A stretch of DNA of 64,000 bases from Cocos nucifera (Eukaryota; Streptophyta; Magnoliopsida; Arecales; Arecaceae): the NCBI GenBank assembly GCA_006176705.1, contig QRFJ01000060.1, positions 932,798 through 996,797 on the forward strand, read 5' to 3'. Positions 43,872-55,691 of this stretch are shown here, in pieces. The notes under the pieces are model-generated. The model was not told the origin of the DNA and did not search any database. It saw only the letters and a list, made by a program, of their open reading frames with translations. Within the stretch, counting starts at the first letter, position 1. Every line of letters begins with the position of its first letter. Both the position numbers and the translations under genes were made by a program.

Positions 43872-44706
43872 GCATAGCTGTTCCCTTCAAGTTGTTGACT
43901 TCGGCTCTAAGGGCTGCAATTTCAGCTAGTAAGGTTGGCACGCAATCTACTCCCTGCACAGCTGCTAGTCTTTTTGGCATCATGCGCTCTGTTTGCCATT
44001 GATAGCTATTTGATGCCATCTCATCGATCAGATCGAAGGCTTCTTCCTCCATTTTTCGATTAATGGTTCCTCCTGCTGCTGCATCAATCATAGATCGATT
44101 AGTAGGAGATAAACCATTATAGAAAGTTTGTACCTGAAGCCATATGGGTAGTTGATGATGTGGACATCTCCTCAGCAGTTTCTTGAAATGCTCCCAAGCC
44201 TCATATAGCGTCTCCATATCCATCTGCATAAAAGAAGTGATATCGTTGCGCATCTTAGCAGTTTTGGAAGGTGGAAAGTACTTGGCTAAGAATTTTTGGG
44301 CTAGGACATCCCAAGTTGTGATAGAACCTGCAGGAAGAGAATGAAGCCAATTTTTAGCTTTATCCCGTAAAGAGAAAGGAAATAACCTTAATCTAATAGC
44401 ATCATCCGACACTTCATTAATTTTAAAAGTATCGCAAAGCTCAAAAAAATTAGAAATATGGGCATTCGGATCATCATGCATATGTCCACTGAATTGAACA
44501 GTTGATTGAATCATCTGGATCATCGTCGATTTTATTTTGAAGTTGTTTGCTCGTACAGGCGGTCTCCTGATGCTCGAAGCTGCATCGGCTACAGATGGTG
44601 TGATGTAATCATTTAATGGATGATGTACTGGTCGAATAGCTTCATGCTGTCCTTCAGTCGCCATATCCAATCCTAGATTGATGTCGTTAGGATCTTCAGC
44701 TGCCAT
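43828..44706 (-). CDS. Element E gag (capsid) N-terminal part
   Basis: A 292-residue open frame from an ATG 201 bp after the LTR. It has the Retrotrans_gag core (FFELCDTFKINEVSDDAIRL, FPFSLRDKAKNWLHSLPAGS, TTWDVLAQKFLAKYFPPSK, YEAWEHFKKLLRRCPHH). It ends inside the zinc knuckle (CNLCGGG) where the frame breaks and the protease frame takes over. The complete capsid part is intact, so this copy may still give a particle-forming protein if transcribed. Host-encoded function is not implied. Confidence 0.85.
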   Translation of the reverse strand: MAAEDPNDINLGLDMATEGQHEAIRPVHHPLNDYITPSVADAASSIRRPPVRANNFKIKSTMIQMIQSTVQFSGHMHDDPNAHISNFFELCDTFKINEVSDDAIRLRLFPFSLRDKAKNWLHSLPAGSITTWDVLAQKFLAKYFPPSKTAKMRNDITSFMQMDMETLYEAWEHFKKLLRRCPHHQLPIWLQVQTFYNGLSPTNRSMIDAAAGGTINRKMEEEAFDLIDEMASNSYQWQTERMMPKRLAAVQGVDCVPTLLAEIAALRAEVNNLKGTAMHVQSITCNLCGGGT

Positions 44707-44882
44707 GTTTCTCTCTTATTGTAGTCTTCTAATAGTTCTTTCAATTTTTGGATCTAGAGGTAGTAAGTTACTATGTCCAGTACGTGTCATGCACTAAAAT
44801 TTTTTTTTTTTTAATAATAAAAATTAAAAATAAATTTCTAAAGTAAAGCTAGGATCAAAATTTTAATATTGTTTTAGACACA

Positions 44883-44901
44883 ATCCCCAGCAACGGCGCC
44901 A
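44883..44901 (-). promoter_or_regulatory. Primer-binding site of element E (tRNA-Asp type)
   Basis: Minus-strand TGGCGCCGTTGCTGGGGAT, one base from the complement of the 3' end of plant tRNA-Asp (TGGCGCCGTTGCCGGGGAT). It lies six bases from the 5' LTR. tRNA-Asp priming is common in Athila-type gypsy elements. Confidence 0.85.
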
Positions 44902-45940
44902 AAAATTTGATGCGTGCTAATTTATAGCTATGGCAAGTACACCAGTCGATCAAGTAATAAAGTGAATGAGTAGAGTATCGTCCCTAGAGGATTGGAAAAT
45001 AAGTACTGAAAAGATGTTTCCTATGCTTTATCTAGAAGATGATTTATGAGAATAAAAAATTAAAAAAAATAAAAATAAAAAAAATAATTAAAAGTTTTTA
45101 ATTAAATAGAGAGAGTGTAAATTATTAGGATTTTAAATTCAAGAGCAATGGATTACTAAGGCAATCGGTTCACCAACTCAGTCAATACAATATTCAGATT
45201 TTTAGATTAATTTTATTTCATGTGACGGTGGAGTCTCCTAATTTATTCACTATCCTTTGGTCTAGGCATAGCAAAACTATTAATATTTATTAATTATCCT
45301 TTGGTTCAGATATAATTTAAATAAATATTAATGCATTAGATTTTGTGAAACCCTCTAATTAAAATACACTGCGTCCAAAGTGCACTAAAATTCCTGCATG
45401 CATATGAATTCTAATTTGATTCATAATACAAGGTATATAATCAAAAAGCATTAACATAGATGTACTTGGTCCGTAATATCTATGTTCATCAGATCAATTA
45501 GAAGATGGCCAGTAATCTAAAAGCATTAAGATCAAATTTATATACTCCTCATGAATAAAATTTAAAAATAAGTCATATTGAATATTGCATCAAAAGAGTG
45601 GCTACATCTTAGCCTTAGTAAAAAAAAATTTAGTTCATAATAACAAATTCAAAAATAGCAAATAAAATAAAAAGCATGAAGAAATTAGACTGTTTGATTG
45701 CTGAAATTGATTGTCTGCTGCTCTTGATGTGGAGAATTTGATGAAGAAGAGGCTCCTTGATGTCTTGATCGTCGAAGAAAAATCAAAAACCTTTTTTTTT
45801 ATTTTTCACAAATCACTCTTATCTCTCTTCTCTCTCTTTCTCTCTCTCTATTTCTCTCTTTCTCTCCCTGTCTCTCTTTCCATCTAATTCCTGATTCTTC
45901 GTCTCTCTCTCTTCTTTTTTTTATTTCACGGCAACAGGCT

Positions 45941-45947
45941 TTTTATA
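45941..45947 (-). promoter_or_regulatory. TATA box of element E 5' LTR
   Basis: Minus-strand TATATAAAAAGCC context. This is the promoter that would drive gag of element E. Confidence 0.65.
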
Positions 45948-46451
45948 TAGATGAAGTATTTGATTCCCCTTAAAATCCATCAAAAATTAGGTTTAGGACT
46001 TCTAAATCAACTCAAATTAAGATCTGAGTAATTCTGCCCATTAGATCTTGATCAAACGGTCCAAAAACCACTCAAAAAGCCCTTAAAATAACCCAGATCA
46101 AGTCGAATTTAATATCAGCCGTTGGATCATCCATTGGATCGAATCTGGGCCGTCCGATCGTATTGAAATAAGCCTTCAGACCTTTAGTTTTACGTCGGAA
46201 TGAATCTCGACCGTTGGATCTCGATCGGGAGCTATGGATGCCGTCCATCAGCGCCTTCTTCTCGTCCGTCCGATCAAGCTTCAGTGAAAACCGCCCGTTA
46301 GATCAATCAGAATTCCCAAATTATCCTCCGTGGACCGTGCGCGAGCCCGATGTTGCATGGACCGCCGCGTTCTTCAGCCAATCAGAGCGCTCTTTATGTT
46401 GTGAAATTCCTGAATTGCCCTTCAGATGGTCCATCGTGCGCCACGAAAAAT

Positions 46452-46474
46452 GCTGACGTCATCCTGACGTCAGC
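46452..46474. promoter_or_regulatory. Double TGACGTCA palindrome in element E 5' LTR
   Basis: Identical to 41085..41107. Both 8-base cores and the 3-base spacer are unchanged, although the surrounding LTR sequence has diverged. Confidence 0.65.
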
Positions 46475-46684
46475 ATTGCATTTTTTTTTTTTTGAAATTC
46501 GATTTTGGGCTCGTTTGAAGTCCGTTTTGTCTGAAATTTATTTCATCTGAACCAGAAAAATAAGATCTTCATATTGGTGGCCTTATTTCCTACATAAGAT
46601 TAATAAAAGTATCAATTTTTAATAAAATATTTTAATTTATTTTATAATTTAATACTTTTATTAGTATATTTTTACTACTTATCA

Positions 46685-47381
46685 CCTTCCACCGATTTTC
46701 ACTTATCTGGCCAATTTGAGAGATTGAGCCTTGAATATAGTTGCTTGGTGTTTTGGTTTAGCTCATGCCAATTAGATCAGTTATTCGATGACTAATTAGA
46801 TAAGACCTAAACCCAATCTCCACATTTATATTAAGTCTAGTAGTCTTCCATCATTGTAGATGTGCGGGCGTGGTATTAGTGTTGATTATTCTCGGCTACT
46901 TATAATGGTTTAATTGCACTGAAAATATGCAACTACTCTATTAGCAAAGAGTTGCTTCAGGGTAAAGATGGAGTTGGGCCTAATAACTATTAGGTAAGGG
47001 ACCCAATGATAGCTTTGCACTTACTTGTGAATCATGGGTTGGACTTAACTAAGGAGTGGGGTCAATAACTATTAGGTTAGCCCACATAACTTAGAAACCA
47101 AATCACTGTAACATGTTTAAAGAAGTATATATCTAAACAAAAAGTTGTCCATGCATCAGTGTACATATTACCAATAACTATCAAATGAGGTGTACAATAT
47201 CGGTGGGACCGCAGCACCTACTAAAAATTTAGTTGTCATGTTAGGATTTTTGTTTCTCTATCGGAGGAATGTAGGGATCTAAAAAAATAGTTGGAGCCTA
47301 TTTGTTTCTTAAAGTTCCTAGAATAAATATAAAATTTAAATAGAAATGTTTAACTTGAATCTCTACTTTCGTAGTTAAACT
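46685..47381 (+). other. Element D leader, right part
   Basis: Starts with CCTTC (target duplication of E) and CACCGATTTTCACTTATCTGGCC, which matches the leader of element C at about 22190..22215. It ends at the gag ATG at 47382. No gene. Confidence 0.7.
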
Positions 47382-48200
47382 ATGTCGGCTTTGAACCCTC
47401 TAGCCGCATCCTTGAGTCCAATCGTTTGACCAAAATTAATTATAAAGATTGACTGAGAAATCTTAAGATTGTCTTGATATCGAAAAAAATAGCATATATA
47501 CTTGATCAGGACTATACAACTTTACTGAGCCATCCTAGTGCTAAGTAGAGAGTGGCACTTGACAAATGGATGGATGATGATAGTCGGGTTAAGTGCTATG
47601 TGCTGGCTTCCATATCAAATAAGTTGTAGAGCCAGCATGAGCACATGCCTATTGCCAGGGTAATGATTATTTACCTATAAGAGTTGTATGGTAAGCATAG
47701 CCGGATTGCATTCTTTGAATTGTCCAAAAGACTTTTCAACATAAAAATAAACGAAGGGCAGTCAATCCCCAACCATTATTTGATAATGAGCAAGAATCTG
47801 AAGGAGCTTGAGAAGCTCAATTACCAATGCAAAAGAAATTACAAGTGGATTTGATCCTATAATTCTTTATAAGTTCATATAGTCAGTTTGTCGTAAATTA
47901 CCATATGAACAAGTTGGATTGCACCCTACCTGAACTGGTCAACATGTTGGTCACAACTAAGGAAACCTTGAAAAATTCGAAAGGCACTTTTCTTACTGTG
48001 GAGCAGGCATCTTCCAAAAGAAAGTCTAATTGGAAGAAGAAGAATAAGCCTACAAAGAAGCAAAAAAGAAAAATAAGCCAAAGAAGGACACTCTAAAGAA
48101 AGCTGCAGATAAAGAAAAAGTATTTCTATTGCAATGCTAACAGCCATTAGAGGAGGAACTGTCCACAATACCTAAAAAGCCTGAGAACCAAGAAGGGTGA
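47382..48200 (+). pseudogene. Element D gag
   Basis: ATG at 47382 opens MSALNPLAA, like element C. Fragments of the copia gag core follow in several frames, and 47905..48096 encodes the Lys-rich linker (ASSKRKSNWKKKNKPTKKQK). The zinc knuckle near 48125..48165 is degenerate. Many stops. Confidence 0.7.
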
Positions 48201-49600
48201 TGCACCTTTGGAAGGTATGTCTACAATGCTTGTAACTGAATCTAACCTAAGGGTTTTCTCTACTTCTAGTTGGATATTGAACTTTGGTCTTAGTACTTAC
48301 ATATATACTTTAATGCAGGGTCTAATAGAAAGTAGAGGGTTGAGGTAAGGTGAAATGATTCTTCGATCGGCAATGGAATAATGGTTGTTGTAGAAGCCGT
48401 TGGCACTTGCCCTCTTTGATTACCGACAGGCTTTAGATTAGATTTAAAAGACCATTATTTTATTTCTATAGCTAGTCAAAATTTGATTTTCATTTCTGTA
48501 CTAACACAAAAATGGATTTAATTTTTCTTTTAATAAAAATTTTTATTCTATTTATTTGCAAAATAAATTGATTGCATGTGGTCTTTTAATTGATAGTATT
48601 TATCACTTGCATGCTGATGCAAAAGTAAATATAAATGAGCTACAGTGAGTGCTGTAGGTCATAAGAGATCCAAAGATGAGGTCAACCAAAAGCACATGTG
48701 GCACCATAGGCTTGGCCATATTGGAGAGGATAGGATAAACAAACTAAAAAAGGATGGAATTCTTGACTCTTTTAATTTTGAGTCATATTCAGCTTATGAA
48801 TTTTATCTTGAAAAAAAATGACTAAGTTACCCTTTGTAGGATATAGAAAAAGGGCTACTAAGATACTTGTCTTGGTACACACTGATGTGTGTGGCCCATT
48901 TGATGTGAAGGTAAGGGGTTGTTATCATGACTTCATCACTTTTATCGATGATTTTTCATGGTATGGGTATATATTTCTTATGAGATATAAGTTTAAAGCT
49001 TTTGAAAGACTCAACAAATTCAGAAATGAAATAGCAAAATAAACAGGTAAAATTCTTAAGGTTCTTCGATCTGATCGAGAAGAAAAATATCTTAGTGAAA
49101 AAATTTTAGGTTATCTTAAGGACAACAGTATAGTCTCCCATAGACTCCTTTTGGTATACCTCAACTCAATGAGATATTCGAAAGAAGGAATTGGATCCTA
49201 TTGGATATAGTTAGGTCCATGATAAGCTTTACTGCTCTTATATCTTTAAGGATATGCTTTATTAACCGTAATATATATATTAAATAGAGTTTCTTCTAAA
49301 TCTGTTCATACCACACTGTATGAGATATGGCATGGTAAGAAATCGAGTCTAGGTCATCTTAAGACTTGAGAATGTCCAGCCTATGTGAAAAAGTAGATGG
49401 CTGATAAGTTAAAGAATAGATCTGTTATAGCTCGCTTTATAGGGTATTCGAAGGAGTTAATCCATAGGATATTATTTTTTCTTTCCATAAGTTCACAATG
49501 TGATTGTGAGTCGTCATGCCATATTCCTAAAAAAACCCAGGACAGTAGTAGTGGAAGGTTGATTGAGCTTGAAGAGAAAATTTCTAAAGAGCAATGAGCT
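48201..49600 (+). pseudogene. Element D protease and integrase
   Basis: The protease active site reads SWILNFG near 48270 where element C has VLDSG, so the catalytic Asp and Ser are lost. The integrase is partly open at 48818..49042 (MTKLPFVGYRKRATKIL, HTDVCGPFD, IDDFSWYGYIFLMRY) and continues with VLRSDREEKYLS near 49060. The rest is broken. Confidence 0.75.
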
Positions 49601-50820
49601 ATAGATCCTCAGGAACCTATTAATAATGAGCCAATAATTAATGTTTCTCTACCACCTCTCATAGATCTAGTAGGATCTTCCGTCCTCCTAAAAGATATAT
49701 GGATATGCTTATAAAGAATGTAGAGAAAATGTTCCTTATGAAAGATAAGAGTTATGGAGATGATTTGAATATCTTTGATGAGATAATGTTTGACATCGAT
49801 TCTGAGAAATGGTTAGATGCAATGAAATCAAAAATTAACTTGATACACTCGAACTAAGTATGGACCTTAGTAGATCCATCGGAGGATATAGTATCCATTG
49901 GGATATAGGTAGAGACCTATAAAGCTAGGCTCATTATAAAAGATTATAGCCAACGCGAAGATATTGACTATCATGATATCTTTTTGCCTACAACCATGCT
50001 TAAATCTATCTATACATTACTTGCCATTGTAGCTTTTTATGATTATAAAATATGATAGATAGATGTAAAAACTACTTTTCTGAATGGATATTTTAATGAA
50101 GACATCTATATAGAGTAGCCTTTGTATTTCACTTTCGATAATAGAGATTATAGTCTGCAAGCTACAAAGGTTCATATACAGATTAAAGCAAGATTCTCGA
50201 AGTTGAAGCCTTTGTTTTAATGATGTGATCAAATTATTTGATTTTATCAAGAATGAGAAGGAACCTTGTGTGTATAAAAAGATTAGTAGGAGCATGGTTA
50301 CATTACTCATACTGTACATGGATGATATCGATCCTACTCATACTGTACATGGATGATATCGATCCTCCTAATTGGGAATGATATTTTTATATTGATCTCG
50401 ATCAAAAGATGGTTGTCCAAGAAATCTTCATGAAAGACCTAGGAAAAGCATTCTATATTCTTGAAATAAATGTTTATAAGAATATATCTAAGAGGATGCT
50501 ATTCCTATCATAAAAGCTGTACATAGAGAAAGTACTGAAGAAGTTCAGCATCGAAAACTCTAAAAGGAGACTTCTATCTCTTAGACATGATATTTATCTT
50601 TCCAAGATGATGTATCATTCCACATCTAAAATAATTCAATGCATGAGTAGGATTTCTTATGCCTCGGCGATAGGGAGCCTCATATATGCCATGCTGTGTA
50701 TTTGATATCATATTATCCTTGTTGTGAGTGTCATAAGCAGATATCAGTCGAATTCAGATGAGAAGCACTGGATAGTTATGAAGAACATCTTTAAGTAGTT
50801 GAGAAAAACTAAGAATTTAT
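49601..50820 (+). pseudogene. Element D reverse transcriptase
   Basis: Collinear with 25129..26300 of element C in broken frames (EKWLDAMKSKIN, ARLIIKDYSQREDIDYHDIF, DVKTTFLNGYFNEDIYI). The catalytic YVDD region (LYMDDI) is duplicated by a 31-bp tandem repeat at 50305..50366, which shifts the frame inside the active site. Confidence 0.75.
50305..50366 (+). repeat. 31-bp tandem duplication at the element D RT active site
   Basis: ACTCATACTGTACATGGATG... occurs at 50305 and again at 50336, followed each time by ATATCGATCCT. The unit spans the codons of the YVDD-like catalytic box. Two copies; period 31, so it breaks the frame. Confidence 0.9.
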
Positions 50821-51326
50821 TCTTGGTCCTTTGAGGAGGATCTTAGATGTGGGTTGAGGGATATACTGATTCGAACTTCATATGTAATCCTGATGATAGA
50901 AAGTCTACATCAGGATATGTATTCATATGCAATGATGGTGCAGTCAGCTAGAAGAGTTCTAAGCAATCCATCATAGCAGATTCAATCATGGAAGTTGAGT
51001 ACATCGCTGCTTTGGATGCTATAAAGGAAGGCTTTTGGTTCAAAAAGTTCATCATGAAGACTGCTGTAATGACATCGGATGCCACATTACTGTACTATGA
51101 TAATAATGGCATCATAGCACTTGTCAAGGAGCTTAGGTCTCATAAAAAATCTAAGCACATTGAGTGGCAATTTCATATTATACATGACTATCTCAAGAAA
51201 AAGTATGTCGAGATGCGAAGAGTAGACTTCATGAATAATATGGCAGACCCATTGATAAAACGGTTGAGCCAGTCGAAGATTAAAATCTATCTTAAGAAGA
51301 TGAAACTTAGATTAGTAGCCAATTGA
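50821..51326 (+). pseudogene. Element D RNase H
   Basis: The open part 50988..51326 (112 residues) carries MEVEYIAALDAIKEGFWFKK, YYDNNGIIALVKELRSHKK and ADPLIKRLSQSK, the second half of the copia RNase H. The first part, with YTDSNF near 50865, is in another frame. The last residues match the end of the element C polyprotein. Confidence 0.8.
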
Positions 51327-51346
51327 CTTTAGTCTAAATGAAAAAT

Positions 51347-53590
51347 TATTAGATATATGTCTTAGAAGTCAATATAGCAGACATATTATATTTTTCTATA
51401 ATACAAATTTATACTTAAAATATTGATTTAATCAATAAAATTATAGCTTTTTATTTTTCATTCAAGTATGATATGTTCTTAAATCATCCAAAAAATTAAT
51501 GCTTACGATATATATTCTCAATAAATTAAAAATTAGAGACATGTATAATTAATTCTTAAATTGCTCCTAATCATATGATCATCATGAAAATGATGATCGA
51601 TTTGGATAGACTAGCACACAGATCGCTTTTTTCGAGATTGATGAGTCTCTGATCTACAATGTAGAGATATTGAATCGTAAATGCTGGTAGCTGTTAGAGA
51701 ACAACTAGTACTAAGCATGACCACACAAGAGATCACATGAATTTTTATTCAATTATCAGTGATCATCTCAATGCTATAATTGTGTGAATGATCCTTTGGC
51801 CAGCGGTGCCGCAACTATTCACAGTGAGACTGTTAGAATTTGACTATATAGAAATATTGCCTCTAGCCATAAAAGTGTTTGTAGTGAATGTTGATGATAG
51901 TTGGTCCACTATAGGAGTAAGATGTGCATTTAGATGAGATCTATCGATCTTGATAGAAAGAAGTAGTCCGATAGATTTTGAGAGGCTGAGTTTTTAAGTC
52001 TATGACCAGTAGTATGATTGATAGAAAATAATTTTTATGAGAATCACTATTGGACTCGAGCTAATTGAATCTATTATATAACTGATATTGATGTTTGATA
52101 ATTTATCCGTGACCTACCATCTAGTTGGAATTTACAATAGAGGATTTGAATTATACGATAACTATACCTAGAGGATCTTTATTCAGTTCTGCTGGACTGC
52201 CACTACATGCTGTTAGGTATCACTGATGGATTGTGAGAGCTTACTAGGATCATTCAGAATCAATGATCCTTGTTGAGTGAGAGTAAAATTATTTCGATCC
52301 ATTAAAAAAGTTTCAATGATACTATGATAGAGATCATGGTATATCTCACTACACTTGATAGAATTGAATCTATGAAATTACACAACAAAGAAATTTGACT
52401 TAGATTGGACAATTATGCTTATGAAGCCATAATTGGATTAGAATTTAGAAAAATCCTATTGAGTTTAAAAGAGCCTTGCTAGCACATGGTTAAACCCAAT
52501 TTCTCTTTAGACTCGGGTTGCTTATTTGATAAGAATTAAATCAAGTCAAACACCTGAATTGAACCTAATTAAATTGGATTCAATGTGCTCCACATATTGG
52601 CCACCTAAGAGGTTTGGATCAAGTCAAGAAGGGGCTTAAAACTGCTAACTAACTCTTTGATGGTCTAGATCAAATCAAGGGGTGCACCACTTAATGTGAT
52701 CAAGATGGGGCACACCCATAGGTGGATTGGCGTGAGAAAGAAAGAAAGAAAGAGAGGGGGCACATGCCCCCCTCTCTCTTATGCGTGAGAAAGCCCTTGG
52801 CATCCCTTAACTCCTCTTGGGTGTGGTCAAAGATAAGGTTTAACGAGAAATCTTAATGAGATTAGGACTTATCTTTTAAACCTAATTTGATTTTGGTTAG
52901 GACTCCAAGAACCCCTTTATACAAGAGGTCCTTTTTTTGGCCCTTAATCCAAAATTTTCAGATCATAACCAGCCCCTTCTCTAGCCTCCACGCCCTCTCT
53001 TTCTTCCTTTTCTAGTTCCCACGCCATAGCTTTAGACGTCCACCATCCAATGCCCAAGAAGTCTAGGCATCCCACCATCCAATGCCCAAGAAGGTTGGGT
53101 ATCCTCCTCTTCGGCATCAAAATTTGATTTTTGATTATTCCAAGATCAAGAAAGGATCAAGAAGAAGAAAAGAAAAAGGAAGATTAAGAAGAAGATCAAA
53201 AGTTGATCAAAGATCCATATGCGATTCGGTTATATAGGAAGATCCAACATAGAGAAAGAGGATCTACATTAAAGAGGACCAATCTTGGTTATCCTGAGTG
53301 GATACCTGGAGAGGTTGGACATTTATTTTGCTAAGACAGGACATGTTCATCTTCCAAATTTAGATTTGAAAAAGAAAAAAGTGAAATAGGTATGTGATTT
53401 GATCACATATTTATTTTTCAGATTAAAATAAGATTTATATTATTTTCTGCATATAAACTAGATTTTTAGGTGCTTTGATTTTTATCTATGTATGTTCTAG
53501 ATTAAAAAATGTTTAATCTATTCTTCCACTACAATTGTTTTCAAAAAAATTTTGAAATCTACATACATGAGCATCCAAGAAAACCTAACA
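51347..53590 (+). repeat. Element D 3' LTR
   Basis: Starts TATTAGATATATGT (TG mutated to TA) and ends AAGAAAACCTAACA. It matches 36589..38880 with many changes. The element F coding resumes directly after it. Confidence 0.85.
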
Positions 53591-54960
53591 AGAGGGGCAA
53601 ACAAAACATTTCTTATCATCCTATCACTTAATTTTATTTTTTATCATTAATTACCTTCATCATAAAATGGCACTTGGGAACTTGTTTATCTTCCAAAAGA
53701 GAAAAAGCCCATAGGATGTAAATGGATGTACACTAGGAACTATATGGCAAATGGATCTTTAAAGAGACATAAAGTAAGATTAGTGGCAAAGGGCTTTACT
53801 CGAACACGCATCGTGTTGACGGCTTAGACACTTCTACTCCAGTTGCAAAATGAATTCAATATGTGTTATCTTGTCATTACTTGCTCATATAGCATGTTGG
53901 ACTTCATTTTAATTAGATATGAAAAATGCATTTTCGTACGAAGACCCACCTAAAAAAAGCATATATAGAAGCTCCTCCAGTATTTAAGGTGAAACATAAG
54001 GTTGAAGGCAGCCGCCAAGGGTTTGGTTTGAGAAGTTTCATGGTTCGTTAGGAAGATTTGGGTATAGCCAATGTTTAGGTTAATCACATTATTCTTGTGA
54101 CATGAAGAGGATCCGATATTACCATTCTTCTTGTATATATTGATGATATATTTGTTATTGCAAGGTATCATCTAGATGAGGTCCAATGCTTGTACTCATT
54201 GCTATCAAGTGAGTTTGATAATAAATATCTTGGTCCCTTGAAGTATTTTATTAGTATAGATGTTGTCCGACCTAAGAAAGAAATTTTTATTTCTAAAAGG
54301 AAGTATGTGCTTAACCTACATAGTCAAACAAGTAAATTAGGTTGCAAACTTGCGGACAAACCCATGGATCCTAATCAACAGTTGGATGATAGAGGAGGAA
54401 AGCCTCTAGAAAATATCGCCATATTTCAAATACTGGTTGGAATGTTGATCTATCTTCCTTTTTACTTGTCCTAATACAACTTATGCAATTAGCATAGATG
54501 TTGATGTTTCTTAAGTCTTCACCTGGAAGGGGCTTACATTTTGCCAATCATGCGTATTTAAAAGTTGAAGTAGATATTGATGCAAGTTGTGCAAGATGCA
54601 TTATTGATAGGGCGGTCAATATCAGGTTATTGTATATTTATTGGAGGTAACCAGGTGACATAGAGAAGCATGAAAATGACCGATGATATCTATGTCAAGT
54701 GCATAAGCCACCATACGTCAATGAAACTTGGTGTTCCAATGAAGCTTTATAAAAGTGCTACAATAATATCGTGTACATTCTTGTTCAGTATGAAGCATAT
54801 CGAAATAGACCAACATTTTATAGACGTGTTAGCAAGGAAACCTGTCTTTGGTTTGCCACCTTGGAGGAGGGCTTGTTGATGTTTTCACCGAAGTTATTGA
54901 AAAGAACCGATCAACTATGGTAGAAGTTGGACAGTTTTTTTATTTTTTTATAGGGTTGGG
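53591..54960 (+). pseudogene. Element F (oldest copia), part 3: RT and RNase H
   Basis: Plus-strand pieces read KRKSP-like then DVNGCT (the GCKWV region), RLVAKGFT-like, the DMKNAFSYED region, a YIDDIFVI-like catalytic box near 54136, and SEFDNKYLGPLKYFISIDVVRPKKEIFISKRKYVLNL (54205..54320) with TSKLGCKLADKPMDPN. RNase H fragments follow near 54590..54840. This RT differs in type from those of C and D, so F is another copia lineage. All frames are broken. The element's 3' end is not defined. Confidence 0.75.
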
Positions 54961-55691
54961 GGGTTGTAAATTTTTATATCTTAGACAAGGATATTATAGT
55001 CATCATGATTCCCTTAAATTATTTTGATGTATATTTTAGTAGAAGTTAGGGATGAGCTCTAGACACTAACATATATCAGAGCCGAAACCCTTCTTCCTCC
55101 ACTTCTTTCTTCATTTTTCTCCATTCTTTAATCCCCTCTCATACAAAATTATTCCTTTTATTTCTTCTTAAATTCCACTTAACTGTTCGATAGATCGGCC
55201 CAATAATGAAAGATAATTAGTACAAGAATGACAGCAAACAACCTGTTGTTTGTGAACAAAAAAAAGTCAGACTTGAGATGCATCGACTACGTTTCTGTTT
55301 TTTTTTTTTTGGGTACAACCCTACATTCCTGTTTACAAATACTTTTCACAACTTGAAAACAGAGAGACTGCATAAGGAGACCAACATGGTTTTGGGGGAT
55401 TATTGTTCTCTCATGAAGACATTGTCAGATTTTTCTTTCTATTGCAGTCATTCCACCAATTAAGTAAACTGTTCTCCCCATAATCTCATTATTAATAAAG
55501 CTTGTCTTGCCCCTCCACTCCTTGCAGCTTTCATTTTCAGCTAGTAATCATCCACCAAAAACCAAGCAAACTGTAAAACCGACCTTCTGACCAGCCACTT
55601 TCCTCTATAGCCACCTCTCATTACCGGTACTTCTTTTAGGGAGTAGGGCATAAGATTAGTTGCCAAGTTTATCTCAACTATCACATTGGAA
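54961..55691. other. Spacer between element F and the MSL gene
   Basis: AT-rich. The first part may be the 3' end of element F. The last 200 bp are probably the 3' untranslated region of the MSL gene on the minus strand. No further gene seen. Confidence 0.4.

Larger units (their letters stand above)
39558..46684 (-). mobile_element. Element E: gag-protease-only Ty3/gypsy-type element
   Basis: Two LTRs of 1765 and 1777 bp (39558..41322 and 44908..46684) and a perfect 5-bp target duplication CCTTC (39553..39557 and 46685..46689). The internal 3.6 kb holds a primer-binding site, gag and protease and a polypurine tract, but no RT, RNase H or integrase, so it must rely on enzymes from another element. 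Frames are open except for one shift. It is a TR-GAG-like non-autonomous element with Athila/Tat-type gag. Confidence 0.95.
44908..46684 (-). repeat. Element E 5' LTR
   Basis: Plus-strand ends TGATGCGTGCTAATTT and TACTACTTATCA. Same internal features as the 3' LTR: TATA box at 45941..45947, CT-rich stretch at 45815..45920, double TGACGTCA palindrome at 46452..46474. U3 is at the high-coordinate end. Confidence 0.95.
36589..53590 (+). mobile_element. Element D: degenerate full-length Ty1/copia element, interrupted by E
   Basis: Direct LTRs at 36589..38880 and 51347..53590, with flanking 5-mers AGAAG (36584..36588) and AGAGG (53591..53595), a decayed target duplication. Its layout and sequence resemble element C (leader, gag, protease, integrase, RT, RNase H) but all frames are broken. 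Element E sits in the leader at 39558..46684. Removing E restores a leader collinear with that of C near 22190. Net length is about 9.9 kb. Confidence 0.9.

Noticed and set aside
18735..54960. Integrated plant pararetrovirus
   Set aside because: All RT regions are flanked by LTRs, integrase and retrotransposon gag. No movement-protein or viral coat features were seen.
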